This document shows positions 18,440-27,861 of a stretch of 64,000 bases of DNA, one piece after another. The DNA lies in assembly GCF_030409055.1 (NCBI RefSeq), contig NZ_CP116619.1, positions 839,628 to 903,627 on the forward strand, given 5' to 3'. Both the position numbers and the translations under genes were made by a program. Source of the DNA: Trichocoleus desertorum NBK24 (lineage in GTDB: Bacteria > Cyanobacteriota > Cyanobacteriia > FACHB-46). Positions within the stretch are counted from its first letter, which is position 1; each line of letters starts with the position of its first letter. The notes under the pieces are model-generated. The model ran no database searches and was not told the DNA's origin. It saw only the letters and a list, made by a program, of their open reading frames with translations.

Positions 18440-19639
18440 ATGAAAATTGACCATGTCCACTTTTATGTAGAAGATGCTAGGGCCTGCCGCGATTGGTTTG
18501 CTCAAACTTTGGGGTTTCAAGCGGTAGCGGCGATCGCTGATTCACACACCCTTACAGAAGTAGTACAGCAAGGCTCAATTTACTTTGCACTGTCTTCTCC
18601 ACTCAGCCCTGCCAGCCCCATAGCTCAGTTTTTGCAACAGCATCCCCCTGGTGTCGTGGATGTCGCTTTTCTGGTTCAGGACTTGGCGACGGTAATGGCT
18701 CAGGCGATCGCGCAGGGGGCCAAAGTTCTAGAACCTAGGCAACAGCAGCCAATACAACAGCGACTAGGACAACAGCAACTAGGGCAAGGATGTCTTCAGT
18801 GGAGCCAGATCGCAGGTTGGGGCAATTTGCGCCACACTCTGGTGCAGCGGTCTGGATTAACGTCGCTGTTGCCTTTGGGGTTGGAGTCAGCTCTAGTGCG
18901 AGGAGCAATGCCTTGGATGAGCGATCCAGCGTTATCTCAGCCCCAGGATCAAGTTAAGGCCCAAGGTCAAGCTAGGGAGCAAGTTAGGGAAGTTGATGCC
19001 TCCGAGGTAATTTTTACCCAAATTGATCACGCCGTTTTGAACGTTGGCATTGGTGAGTTGGAACCCGCGATCGCCTGGTATGAAAAAGTTTTAGGGTTTC
19101 AACCCCAACAGCAATTTGCTATTCAAACCGAGTACTCTGGACTACGCAGCCAAGTGTTAGTGCATCCGGAAGGGGGAGCACAATTGCCGATTAACGAACC
19201 TACGTCTGCAAGTTCACAAATCCAAGAATTTCTCGACCTGAATCGTGGCCCCGGAATTCAGCATATTGCCTTGCAAACGGATGATATTGTGGCGGCGATC
19301 GCTCAACTGCGACAAAGAGAGCTATCCCTGCTATCAGTGCCCACCACTTACTATTCGCAACTCCAACAGCGGCCTGGATTTGACCCAGCAGCCACAGATT
19401 GGCAAGCGGTGACTAAGCAACAAATCTTGGTCGATTGGCAATCAGAAGTTTCTCCAGCTTTATTGCTACAGACCTTTACCCAACCAATTTTTAGACAACC
19501 CACCTTCTTTTTTGAGGTGATCGAGCGCCAGGTTTACCGCCGGAACGGTCAAGCACAAAAAGCGCAAGGATTTGGTGAAGGCAATTTTCGCGCCTTATTT
19601 GAAGCGGTAGAGCGAGAACAGATGCGGCGTCACTCTTGA
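18440..19639 (+). CDS. hppD: 4-hydroxyphenylpyruvate dioxygenase
   Basis: 399 residues, two VOC-fold halves. The catalytic C-terminal half holds the iron ligands His197 (Q-I-D-H-A-V-L-N-V), His275 (G-I-Q-H-I-A-L) and Glu359 (F-F-F-E-V-I-E-R); the N-terminal half is degenerate as usual. The enzyme converts 4-hydroxyphenylpyruvate to homogentisate, the head-group precursor of tocopherol in cyanobacteria. Two Gln-rich low-complexity stretches (about residues 98-116 and 172-182) make it longer than the simple cyanobacterial form and lie in or next to the N-terminal half, away from the iron site. The start is supported by AGGAGT upstream. Divergent from the RodZ-like gene. Confidence 0.92.
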   Translation: MKIDHVHFYVEDARACRDWFAQTLGFQAVAAIADSHTLTEVVQQGSIYFALSSPLSPASPIAQFLQQHPPGVVDVAFLVQDLATVMAQAIAQGAKVLEPRQQQPIQQRLGQQQLGQGCLQWSQIAGWGNLRHTLVQRSGLTSLLPLGLESALVRGAMPWMSDPALSQPQDQVKAQGQAREQVREVDASEVIFTQIDHAVLNVGIGELEPAIAWYEKVLGFQPQQQFAIQTEYSGLRSQVLVHPEGGAQLPINEPTSASSQIQEFLDLNRGPGIQHIALQTDDIVAAIAQLRQRELSLLSVPTTYYSQLQQRPGFDPAATDWQAVTKQQILVDWQSEVSPALLLQTFTQPIFRQPTFFFEVIERQVYRRNGQAQKAQGFGEGNFRALFEAVEREQMRRHS

Positions 19640-19797
19640 CCCTTTTTAAGAGAGTTTGGGACTTGAGCCTTAACAGAGATGGACTGGCTCTTAACCTTAA
19701 ATTAGACCCTATGGCAGATCCCCCCTACCAGCCGTAGGCAGGTGATTAGGTTTGCAGCCCTGTGTAAAAAAGTTAACAGAATATTTTCGCGCTGCCA

Positions 19798-20511
19798 ATG
19801 CTAAGGCTCATTACCGACTTCGATGGGCCGATCATGGATGTTTCTGATCGGTACTACCTCGTTTACCAATATTGCTTGAACCAGACAAAACGCTCTGGGC
19901 AACCAGTGAAACTCCTTTCCAAAGCAGAATTTTGGCGGCTCAAGCGATCGCGGGTGCCCGAACCACAAATTGGCTTACGCTCTGGTTTAGACGAAGCTCA
20001 AGCAGTCGAGTTTGCCAGGTTGCGTCGTATCACCATTCACACTTTGCCGTACTTGGCCTATGACAGCTTGATCCCCGGTTCAATTGCCGCCTTGGAAAAG
20101 ATTCAACAAGCAGGCGCTGACATTGCAGTGATGACCATGCGCCGCACTTGGGAGCTGAAATATGTCTTTGAACGCTACGACTTAGACCGGTTCTTTCCTG
20201 CTAATCGCTGCTACTGCCTCAGCGACGACTACATCAAAACCAGCGATGTCAAAGAAAAGCCGCTACTCATGGCCCAAGCCCTTCAAGAGTTGCCTCCAGC
20301 TATCGAGACCTGGATGGTTGGCGATACCGAGGCAGATATTGTGGCGGCTCAGAGCTATGGAGTGAAGGTAATTGCTGTCCTAAGTGGCATTCGCGATCGC
20401 ACCCAGCTAGAGCGATACCAGCCTAACTTGATTGTCAACAATCTAAGTGAAGCCGTAGAAGTGATTCTGGATCAGTTTTGGCAGCAAACGGGACACATGA
20501 GCATTGCTTAG
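19798..20511 (+). CDS. HAD-superfamily hydrolase
   Basis: 237 residues with the HAD motifs in order: D-F-D-G at 7-10, where the nucleophile is the first Asp and the usual second Asp is present, T-M-R-R near 117-120 (motif II Thr), Lys near 155, and G-D-T-E-A-D-I at about 180. It is probably a phosphatase of the phosphoglycolate-phosphatase-like group, with a helical cap between motifs I and II. The substrate is not evident. Its stop overlaps the stop region of the convergent CPP1-like gene by four bases. The start ATG at 19798 sits directly before L-R-L-I-T-D-F-D-G. Confidence 0.82.
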   Translation: MLRLITDFDGPIMDVSDRYYLVYQYCLNQTKRSGQPVKLLSKAEFWRLKRSRVPEPQIGLRSGLDEAQAVEFARLRRITIHTLPYLAYDSLIPGSIAALEKIQQAGADIAVMTMRRTWELKYVFERYDLDRFFPANRCYCLSDDYIKTSDVKEKPLLMAQALQELPPAIETWMVGDTEADIVAAQSYGVKVIAVLSGIRDRTQLERYQPNLIVNNLSEAVEVILDQFWQQTGHMSIA

Positions 20512-21119
20512 CGCAAAAAGCTGCTGATCAGCCACAGCAGCAACAAAGTAATCCAAGACGCAAAAGCATTACCATCAATGCTGAGCGGGATTAGTTGAGC
20601 TTGTAAGAAGGGGAAAAGTTGCAAGCCTAGAACAATGCCTAAAGTAGAGCCAACCAGTGCCAGGAGGAAAACCCGGAAAAACTTATGCTCCTTGCGGTTG
20701 AGGAAATACAAACTCACGCCGACGCCCAGTGCTATTGCTAATCCAGGGCTATACAGACTCAGCCCACCCAAACCCAAAAATAAGGTAGCAGGCCACAGCA
20801 CATCAGAGCGGCTGGGAGTATCCAAAACCAGAATATTCTGCAACCAAGCTGGAGCTTTAGATGCAGGTGCAGGCGTTACCGCAGGTGGAGCGGGAACAAT
20901 TTTCTCAGGAAACCGAATTCGATCGGGCACTTTGATCCGACCTTCTTGGCGCATCCGCAAGCGATCCATCAAAATCGCATCGTAGGCCGCCTCAATCATT
21001 TCTACCTGCTTGCGATCGCTGGCATGTTCTTCTACCAAGCGATTACGAGCATCTTGGATTTCATCAAACGAAGCGCTCTCATTCAGCCCAAGCGTTTCGT
21101 AGGGATTGTGATCACTCAT
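20508..21119 (-). CDS. CPP1-like J-domain membrane protein
   Basis: 203 residues. The N-terminus is J-like (N-P-Y-E-T-L-G-L-N-E-S-A-S-F-D-E-I) without a canonical H-P-D loop, followed by a Pro/Ala linker and four hydrophobic helices to the C-terminal S-S-F-L-R. This matches the CPP1-like family of cyanobacteria and chloroplasts; the plant member (chaperone-like protein of POR) stabilises protochlorophyllide oxidoreductase in light-dependent chlorophyll synthesis. The role in this organism is inferred from the family. Ends convergently with the HAD gene, overlapping by four bases. Confidence 0.85.
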   Translation of the reverse strand: MSDHNPYETLGLNESASFDEIQDARNRLVEEHASDRKQVEMIEAAYDAILMDRLRMRQEGRIKVPDRIRFPEKIVPAPPAVTPAPASKAPAWLQNILVLDTPSRSDVLWPATLFLGLGGLSLYSPGLAIALGVGVSLYFLNRKEHKFFRVFLLALVGSTLGIVLGLQLFPFLQAQLIPLSIDGNAFASWITLLLLWLISSFLR

Positions 21120-21609
21120 CTCAAACCTCCGAGACCCCCACTATACTCAATTATGATTGGCAACAGGAAAAATAAAATTAGCGAGCAGACAGTGCAAGCC
21201 TCGATTGCCCCCGCAGGAACTCCCTAGAAACAAGTGTAACCGCCAATCCCTATTCTCTGGCTAGAGTCCCCTGGATAGCACTGACAAATCGTCAGTTTAA
21301 CTTTATTAATAGAGACAGGGTAACTCGTAGACTTAAACAAGTAGCAAAAACATCCCCAAAAAATGTCACAAATTAAAACATGAACCCCAGAAGGCAAAAA
21401 GATCAGTTAATTTGAGGTGTCCTCACGACTGCTGATTTAGCTCAAACGATTGGCAGCCAGTCATTCCCTTTAGATAATTGTCTAAGAATGCTAGTTGCAT
21501 AATCTACTGTGAGTTTATGTCAGTCCAATGTCTTGAGTCGTTCCTTAATTCCTATCCTAATTGCTCCGGTAATTTGTTCTCTGTAGATCTACAGTTTTAG
21601 TGCAAAGTT
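21120..21609. other. 490-bp intergenic region upstream of the response regulator
   Basis: It separates the divergent CPP1-like and response-regulator genes and must hold both promoters. AT-rich stretches occur near 21290-21420. The only strong structure is the 14-bp palindrome listed separately. No RNA gene or small ORF could be supported. Confidence 0.5.
21581..21594. promoter_or_regulatory. Perfect 14-bp palindrome before the response regulator gene
   Basis: CTGTAGATCTACAG is self-complementary and ends 15 bases before the ATG at 21610. Its position suggests an operator or a 5'-UTR hairpin. The function is inferred from placement only. Confidence 0.4.
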
Positions 21610-22332
21610 ATGGCCATGGCCCCAGCCAACAAAATCCTAGTTGTTGATGATGATCCTGCGGTTCGTAATTTAATTCACCGCTTCTTGGCAAAACAAAACT
21701 ACCAAATGGAATCGGCAGAAGATGGTAAAACTGCCCTCACTCTCTTTGAACAGTTTGACCCAGACTTAGTCATCCTAGATGTCAATCTGCCTGATGCAAA
21801 TGGCTACAACCTTTGCCAGGAGATGCAGGGCCGAACAAATGTGTTTGTTTTAATGCTAACAAGTCGTACGGATGAAGCGGATAAAATTAGAGGCTTTTCT
21901 CAAGGAGCCGACGACTACATTACTAAACCCTTTAGTTTGGGTGAGCTAGGAGTCCGAGTCGAGGCACTTCTGCGGCGAATTCGGGAGCGCACTCCCGCCG
22001 AACAGCAGTGTCTCGTGTTTGACAAACTCATGATTGACCCTGTACGGCGCGAGGTCACACTCAATAGCGATATTGTGTCCCTGACGGCTTTAGAATTTGA
22101 CTTGCTACATTTTTTAGCCAGCCATCCAGGTCGAGTTTGGCGGCGGGCGGAACTGATCCAGGAAGTTTGGGACTATGAGTATGTGGGCGACCAGCGGGTT
22201 GTGGATGTCCATATTGGTCAGATTCGCAAAAAAATTGAAGTGGACACCAGCCAACCTAATCTGATTCAGACAGTGCGGGGTGTAGGCTACAAGTTTGAGG
22301 CACCAATGGCTGAAAAAGCGGGAAGCGCTTAA
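21610..22332 (+). CDS. OmpR-family response regulator
   Basis: 240 residues. The receiver domain has the acidic pair D13-D14-D15, phosphoacceptor Asp57 (I-L-D-V-N-L-P), Thr84 and Lys106 (Y-I-T-K-P-F). The winged-helix DNA-binding domain follows from about 130 (L-T-A-L-E-F-D-L-L, R-V-V-D-V-H-I-G-Q-I-R-K-K, V-R-G-V-G-Y-K-F). It is a DNA-binding output protein of a two-component system. It is convergent with a hybrid histidine kinase, 55 bases apart, which makes that kinase a possible but unproven partner. I cannot assign it to RpaA, RpaB or another named regulator. Confidence 0.92.
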   Translation: MAMAPANKILVVDDDPAVRNLIHRFLAKQNYQMESAEDGKTALTLFEQFDPDLVILDVNLPDANGYNLCQEMQGRTNVFVLMLTSRTDEADKIRGFSQGADDYITKPFSLGELGVRVEALLRRIRERTPAEQQCLVFDKLMIDPVRREVTLNSDIVSLTALEFDLLHFLASHPGRVWRRAELIQEVWDYEYVGDQRVVDVHIGQIRKKIEVDTSQPNLIQTVRGVGYKFEAPMAEKAGSA

Positions 22333-22387
22333 CCCGTTATCCAAGTATGAATCAGGGTGTATCCCTCCTAGCCTCTATCACCTGACA

Positions 22388-24670
22388 TTACCCTGCCTCT
22401 GAAGCAAATGACTGAGGCAGTTCTTCTGGTAAGTGGAGGGTAAAACAACTACCTTGGCCCAATTCGGACTGTAGCGTAATGTCCCCTTCATGCAATTGCG
22501 CCAACTTTTTAGATAAGGCGAGACCCAGACCTGTACCTTCGTATTTACGGTTCAACCCTGCATCTAATTGTCGAAAGGGTTGAAAGAGGAGAGCTTGATC
22601 TGCGGCTGAAATACCAATTCCTGTATCAATCACACAAAACTGGAGCATCACGCGATCGCCCATCTCCGTTGCGGTTAGTTCCTTCGTCACTTGCAAGGTA
22701 ATGGAGCCTGCTTCGGTAAACTTGACGGCATTGGAAAGCAGATTAAACAAAATTTGCTTTAGGCGGCGATGATCTGCCACACAGGTACTTACATCTGGAG
22801 CAATCCTCAAAATCACTTGCAGTTGTCGGTTGTGCGCTCTTTCTCGAATCAGAGATAGGCAGGCTTGACAAACATCTTCAATTACTAACGGTTCTAAGGC
22901 TAGTTCTTCTTTGCCCGCTTCAATTTTAGAGAGATCGAGTAAATCGTTAATCAGTTCCAATAGGTGCTCGCCGCAGGAGGCAATCCCCATGACGTACTGT
23001 TGTTGCTTCTCGGTTAACGGGCCAAAAATTTGTTTAATTAAGAGATTAGAGAATCCTAAAATTCCAGTTAGAGGTGTGCGGAGTTCATGACTCATGGTGG
23101 CGAGGAACTCACTTTTAGCGTGGTTGGCCGCTTCTGAAATCAGTTTTTCCGCTTCTAGCTCTTGAGTTCGCAGTTGCACCAGTTGTTCTAGTCGCTCATA
23201 GCTCTGGGCATTGTAGAGGGCGATCGCGGCTTGATCGGCAATCCGTTCTGCTAGGCGAATTTCATCGTCTGTAAAGGTGCGGTAGTAGGTCGTGGTTTGT
23301 AGGACTAACCCCCCAAATAACTGATCGCGAATGAAAATCGGGACTCGCAAAACCGAAAGTGTTTGGGTTTGCTCTATTTGAGCTTGGTAACTGGGCAAGT
23401 CAAAATTTTCGGTAAAGCGAGGGGCATGCAAAACTTTTCCCCAAAACTTATCCGAGTTGGGATCTAAGCGGTTTGCCCAAGTTGATAGAGGCACTTTGAA
23501 ATTTAAGACAGAAACTATTTGCTCATTGGCTCGCCACTCGTTGAGCACCTGAGCATACTCTGCATCTAGATAAAAAATGGTGACGCGATCGATGCCAAAA
23601 CACTCGCCTGTGCGCTCAACAATTGCTTGCAGAATATAATCTGGGTCAAGGCTGGAGTTGAGGTCACGACTAATCTGATTCAACAACTGTTCGCGCTGAG
23701 CTTGCTGCTGAATTTTCTGAAAGAGTTGCGCTTGATGAATGGCGATCGCACATTGATCTGCAACCGCTCGCACCAAAGCCACTTCATTGACAGTCCAAGA
23801 ACGTTCGCGATCGCACTGGTGTAGAGAAATAGCGCCCAAGCATTCCTCTTGGTAAAGTAGCGGCATCATTAACAGCGATTGAATGCCAAACTGTTGCGCT
23901 AAACTGCGAGGCTCAGTCAGCGAGATTTGGCCCAAGCAATCAACTTGCAGCGTTTGCCCCTGGTCGATAGACTCCCGATAAGACGCGGAAATAGGACAGG
24001 CATAGCCTAGGATTTCTTCTCGATGGACAGTAGCAGCACTGACATATTGGGCGGTCATGGCCCCGTCAGCATTGGGTTGCACAATCACGCAACGATCGGC
24101 ATTGAGAGCCTTGTGCAACTGATCTGCGGTTGTTTGCAGCACCTCTTCTAGCACCAGCGTCCCTCGCATTGCCTGGACAATGCAATTAATCATGGCTTCT
24201 TGCTGAGCTTGCTGCTGAATCTGGGCCATTGCGGCCTGCTGCTGGCGTCGGAGAGCAAATTCTTGCAGCGATCGCATTAAGACAGTCGGCAAGCGAAACA
24301 AGCGATCTTTCAGCACATAATCCGTCATGCCTGACTTGATATAGCCCACCGCCGCTTCTTCGCCTAAGCTGCCTGTGACCAAAATAAACGGGATTTCTGG
24401 CTGAGCTTGTTGCCATATTGGCAGCACCTGATAGGCCGTGAAACCGGGCATGCGATAGTCCGAGAGCAGGGCATCAAAGGATTGGGTAGCGAGCAGATGC
24501 TGACAAGCCTCAAGAGTGTCGGCAGCCTCGTAAGTAAAAATAATTCCTGCCGATTTCAGAGTAAGGATGATCAACTGTAGATCTGCACTCTCATCCTCCA
24601 TAATCAGCAACCGCAGGGGAGAAGGCTGAGGTAAATCGGGTTGAGGCATCGCTTGAGCACAGTCGAGCAT
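22388..24670 (-). CDS. Hybrid histidine kinase: REC-GAF-GAF-HisKA-HATPase
   Basis: 760 residues. An N-terminal receiver carries Asp71 (L-L-S-D-Y-R-M-P-G). Two GAF domains follow at about 165-310 and 335-490. The HisKA helix has His528 (A-T-M-S-H-E-L-R-T-P), and the HATPase has [17 protein letters not shown] and G-T-G-L-G-L-A-L. No membrane segment is seen, so it is cytoplasmic. The first GAF lacks an obvious chromophore Cys-His pair, so a phytochrome-type assignment is not made. A receiver at the N-terminus suggests it takes a phosphoryl signal from another kinase and then acts as a kinase itself. Ends near the convergent response regulator. Confidence 0.9.
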   Translation of the reverse strand: MLDCAQAMPQPDLPQPSPLRLLIMEDESADLQLIILTLKSAGIIFTYEAADTLEACQHLLATQSFDALLSDYRMPGFTAYQVLPIWQQAQPEIPFILVTGSLGEEAAVGYIKSGMTDYVLKDRLFRLPTVLMRSLQEFALRRQQQAAMAQIQQQAQQEAMINCIVQAMRGTLVLEEVLQTTADQLHKALNADRCVIVQPNADGAMTAQYVSAATVHREEILGYACPISASYRESIDQGQTLQVDCLGQISLTEPRSLAQQFGIQSLLMMPLLYQEECLGAISLHQCDRERSWTVNEVALVRAVADQCAIAIHQAQLFQKIQQQAQREQLLNQISRDLNSSLDPDYILQAIVERTGECFGIDRVTIFYLDAEYAQVLNEWRANEQIVSVLNFKVPLSTWANRLDPNSDKFWGKVLHAPRFTENFDLPSYQAQIEQTQTLSVLRVPIFIRDQLFGGLVLQTTTYYRTFTDDEIRLAERIADQAAIALYNAQSYERLEQLVQLRTQELEAEKLISEAANHAKSEFLATMSHELRTPLTGILGFSNLLIKQIFGPLTEKQQQYVMGIASCGEHLLELINDLLDLSKIEAGKEELALEPLVIEDVCQACLSLIRERAHNRQLQVILRIAPDVSTCVADHRRLKQILFNLLSNAVKFTEAGSITLQVTKELTATEMGDRVMLQFCVIDTGIGISAADQALLFQPFRQLDAGLNRKYEGTGLGLALSKKLAQLHEGDITLQSELGQGSCFTLHLPEELPQSFASEAG

Positions 24671-24821
24671 ACAGCCGCAGAAAGGTAAAATCGCAACGGG
24701 GTTAAACTACCATCAGTTTAGTCAAGACGCTGAACTGACTGAGGCATTCAAGAACTCTCCCAAATCCTAGCAAGCATTGTCCATAGTGGGAAATGAGCCC
24801 ACCCAGTAACCACAACTTGAG

Positions 24822-26285
24822 TTAAAGTTCGGACGCGGAACCAAGATTAAAGTAGAAGCAAGCACCCTGTCCCACAGTACTCTCAACCCAAATCGTCCCG
24901 CCGTGGCGATGTACAATTCGTTGCACGATCGCTAGCCCAATCCCGGTGCCTTCAAAGTCCTGCTGAGAATGCAACCGCTGAAATGCACCAAATAGCTGGT
25001 CAGATGCTTCCATTGGCAAGCCCACACCATTATCTTTGACATACACAGTGCCATTGGGCAAAGCATTCACTTCAATTCTGGCACCATAGCCTGGTGGTTT
25101 ACTCGGTAAGCGGCTGGGGCGGCTAAATTTAACGGCATTGTCGATCAAGTTACTAAACACCTGTTGCAGTAAAGTGGCATCCCCGATCACCGTCGGTAAA
25201 TCTTCGACCACAAATTCAGTGGGGTCTAGCTCAAAATCAATGTGGGGTTTGACTAAGGCGATCGCCCGCTCTACTAAAGGACGCAAGGGTACAGGCCGAG
25301 TTACTAAGGGTTGGCGGCCTACCCGTGACAATGCCAGTAAGCTCTCTACCAAAGTTCCCATTTTTTCACTACTCTGCCGCATCATCTCTAAGTAGCGAAC
25401 TGCTTCGGCATCTAGCAGCACCCCTTGATCCTCTAAGTGCTGAGTTAATATGCTAAGAAATCCGTTGATGTGGCGCAGTGGAGCCCGTAAATCGTGAGAG
25501 ACCGAATAAGAGAAGGCATCTAACTCATGATTCATCGCTTGCAGTTGTTGGTTGGCAACCTCCAGCTCAGCGGTGCGTTGCAGCACTTGGGCTTCTAAAG
25601 TTTCATTCAATCGCTGGATTTCTAGTTCGGCTTGCTTGCGTTCGGTTTCGCTATGCACGCGAGCGCTAATGTCCGTGGAAATGCCACCAACCGCATAAAC
25701 TCCCCGTGCTGGATCACTCAGAGGAAATTTGTTAGTGAGATAAATATGCCAACCATCTGGCAGCGGCGCTTGTTCCTCACACTCTAGGGGAGTTCCAGTC
25801 AAGAGCACAGCGCGATCGTGGGTTCGCAAAGTATCTGCTACTGCGGGCGGGAAAATATCGTAGTCTGTCTGGCCCAGCACTGCTTCTCGATCCAACCCAA
25901 AGAGGCGGGTAAATTGGTCATTAATGAGCAGGTAGCGCCCCTCCAAATCCTTGATATAGATGATGGCGGGGAAGTTATCTAAGAGAGCTTGTAGCTGAGC
26001 TTCGCTACGCCGTAACACCCCATAAGAGTGGTTGAGCGTTGTTACGTGGTATCGAATCAAAGCATACAGAAGGTAGGCAGTCAGGCCAATGTAGCCCCAT
26101 CCTTTAACCACCGATAAATGGAGGATCTGGTCTCGATCAGAAATGAGCAAATCTAGTAACTGATCGGAACCAAAGATCCATAAGCTGCCCACAAAGGCAT
26201 AAATCCCCACGATCGTGAGCGGGGTGAGATGGAAGGTAAAACGTCGCCGCTCGTGGGGCAGGGAGGGAGGGATACGCCTTGCCAT
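24822..26285 (-). CDS. Membrane PAS histidine kinase (bacteriophytochrome-like C-terminal half)
   Basis: 487 residues. Two membrane helices at about 21-48 and 60-80, a PAS domain at about 95-210 (A-I-I-Y-I-K-D-L-E-G-R-Y-L-L-I-N-D), a coiled coil at 215-255, then HisKA with S-Y-S-V-S-H-D-L-R-A-P-L-R and an HATPase with D-N-G-V-G-L and G-T-G-I-G-L-A-I-V. The H-D-L-R-A-P-L-R-H variant is the form seen in Cph1-like kinases, but there is no phytochrome sensor here. It probably senses through PAS at the inner face of the membrane. It is separated from the next kinase gene by 150 bases on the same strand. Confidence 0.9.
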   Translation of the reverse strand: MARRIPPSLPHERRRFTFHLTPLTIVGIYAFVGSLWIFGSDQLLDLLISDRDQILHLSVVKGWGYIGLTAYLLYALIRYHVTTLNHSYGVLRRSEAQLQALLDNFPAIIYIKDLEGRYLLINDQFTRLFGLDREAVLGQTDYDIFPPAVADTLRTHDRAVLLTGTPLECEEQAPLPDGWHIYLTNKFPLSDPARGVYAVGGISTDISARVHSETERKQAELEIQRLNETLEAQVLQRTAELEVANQQLQAMNHELDAFSYSVSHDLRAPLRHINGFLSILTQHLEDQGVLLDAEAVRYLEMMRQSSEKMGTLVESLLALSRVGRQPLVTRPVPLRPLVERAIALVKPHIDFELDPTEFVVEDLPTVIGDATLLQQVFSNLIDNAVKFSRPSRLPSKPPGYGARIEVNALPNGTVYVKDNGVGLPMEASDQLFGAFQRLHSQQDFEGTGIGLAIVQRIVHRHGGTIWVESTVGQGACFYFNLGSASEL

Positions 26286-26586
26286 CAGACCTGTTTTAGC
26301 GCGATCGGGATACCTGTATTATTGATGCTTAATTATTTTTCTAGGTCTAGTTCTAACGAAAACCATTGGTGGTTCATTAAAACTGTTGCAGTTAGCAATA
26401 AAAGTTTAGTTTAAGTAGAAAGGCACAGGTATACGTGCCTCCTACTTCAAGGTGAGTCGCCATAGAGGGTGGCATAGAGGATGGCATTGGCAGTGATGAG
26501 TTACGGAACTCATCCAAGAGATTATTGGGATTGGAGTCATATCTTTGCAGCCTCGACCGGGGCTAGTTAAATCTAGCGATCGCGGC
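26286..26586. other. 301-bp intergenic region
   Basis: Lies downstream of hetZ and upstream of the PAS kinase, both on the minus strand. It contains no ORF with recognisable content and no clear hairpin. The PAS kinase promoter is expected in the AT-rich part near 26320-26410. Confidence 0.4.
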
Positions 26587-27861
26587 TTAAGCTTGACTCT
26601 CATTGCGATTCCGCATCTGCCAAGCCAGTTCTAGCATTTGGTACCAGCGCTTCTGAACTTGCTTAAGGGTGCACTTGAGCGCTTGGGCGATCGCCTGGTC
26701 GTTGGCTTGCTCACGCTTGAATTGCAGAAGCTGCCGCTGCTCAGCCGAAAGTTGTGCCATAAATGCTTCCCACTGTTGCGAAGATAAGCCCAAGTTGGCA
26801 TCCAGATCAGCGCCTAACCACTGGTGTACCAACTGCCAGTTGTTAGACCGGGAGAACTTCTCTAGGTGATACTTAAAGCGCTGTTGCAGGTAATCGCGTT
26901 GGCGAGGGGTCAGTCCCAACACCTCATCAATTTCGGGCACGGACATATCTTGCAACTTCAGGACTAAATAATCCACACAATCTGATTGACCTTGAGCATC
27001 CAAGTACTCCACCAACTCAGCAATGACGCGATCGCGTAACACCGCTTCTGAGGGGTCTACGGTATCTGCCACCATTTGCTCACGCACCTGATGCATCGCC
27101 GCTGAACGACTATGGGCTTCCGCTTCTTCGCTCTTGGCCGACTCCACTGCCATCTCAATATCGAGGGCCGTTTCGGGGGGTTGTCGCTTCGCAAAGCCTT
27201 GCGCCCGCAGCACAACCAGTTGTTGATTCCGCCGCCCCGGAAGCGTGATCCGCCGCTTGGCATACTGCTCACTGAACGCCATATACTCGGCTAGTTCTAG
27301 CTGCGTCCGGGGAGTATAGTCTGCTGGCAACTCGTTTTCCCGCCGAAACGCTTTAAGCGACTCAATGTAAAACTGTTGAAGAAAATCTTCAATCAAGTTG
27401 TAGCGAGCTTGAAAGCCTAATTGAGTTCTGGCCGCAGCGACATGGCGATACACCATCGCACTCAGCGTCCCGTGTAGTTCTACCCGACCCTGCCGAGAGC
27501 CTAAGCGGTAATAAGAAAGGCACTTACGCAGACGATGTTGAGCCAGAGCCACCTGCCAAGACTGCACCCGACCCGAAGTTTGGATGCGATCGCTCTTTTG
27601 GCAAATGCGTTCTGCCTCCCGCACAATCCGATCCACCACTGCTTGAGCAGTCGCACTAGCCGTCTTAATTTCGGGTCGCAGTTCTTTCAGCAGCAAGTGA
27701 GACAGGCTTTGAGTATCCATACCACCCAAAGCATCAGACTCAGCCTCTAAGCCGTTAGAGTTGGCATGGAAATGAGAGTTAGTGAATTTTTCTGAAGCGT
27801 AATAAGTTCTAGATGCAGGTTGGCTGAAGGGGCTGAAGGAATTTGTAGATTCGGCGTTCAT
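26587..27861 (-). CDS. hetZ: HetZ-like regulator
   Basis: 424 residues from the ATG at 27861 (M-N-A-E-S-T-N); the longer frame from 27903 adds an unlikely leader. The central and C-terminal parts match HetZ as I remember it: R-V-E-L-H-G-T-L-S, N-L-I-E-D-F-L-Q-Q-F-Y, A-F-R-R-E-N-E-L, L-E-L-A-E-Y-M-A-F, and L-G-L-T-P-R-Q-R-D-Y-L-Q-Q-R-F-K. The last block has the look of a sigma-4-like helix-turn-helix. In Anabaena HetZ is needed early in heterocyst differentiation. It is also carried by filamentous strains that make no heterocysts, where its role is unclear. PatU, its frequent neighbour, is not adjacent here. Confidence 0.75.
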   Translation of the reverse strand: MNAESTNSFSPFSQPASRTYYASEKFTNSHFHANSNGLEAESDALGGMDTQSLSHLLLKELRPEIKTASATAQAVVDRIVREAERICQKSDRIQTSGRVQSWQVALAQHRLRKCLSYYRLGSRQGRVELHGTLSAMVYRHVAAARTQLGFQARYNLIEDFLQQFYIESLKAFRRENELPADYTPRTQLELAEYMAFSEQYAKRRITLPGRRNQQLVVLRAQGFAKRQPPETALDIEMAVESAKSEEAEAHSRSAAMHQVREQMVADTVDPSEAVLRDRVIAELVEYLDAQGQSDCVDYLVLKLQDMSVPEIDEVLGLTPRQRDYLQQRFKYHLEKFSRSNNWQLVHQWLGADLDANLGLSSQQWEAFMAQLSAEQRQLLQFKREQANDQAIAQALKCTLKQVQKRWYQMLELAWQMRNRNESQA

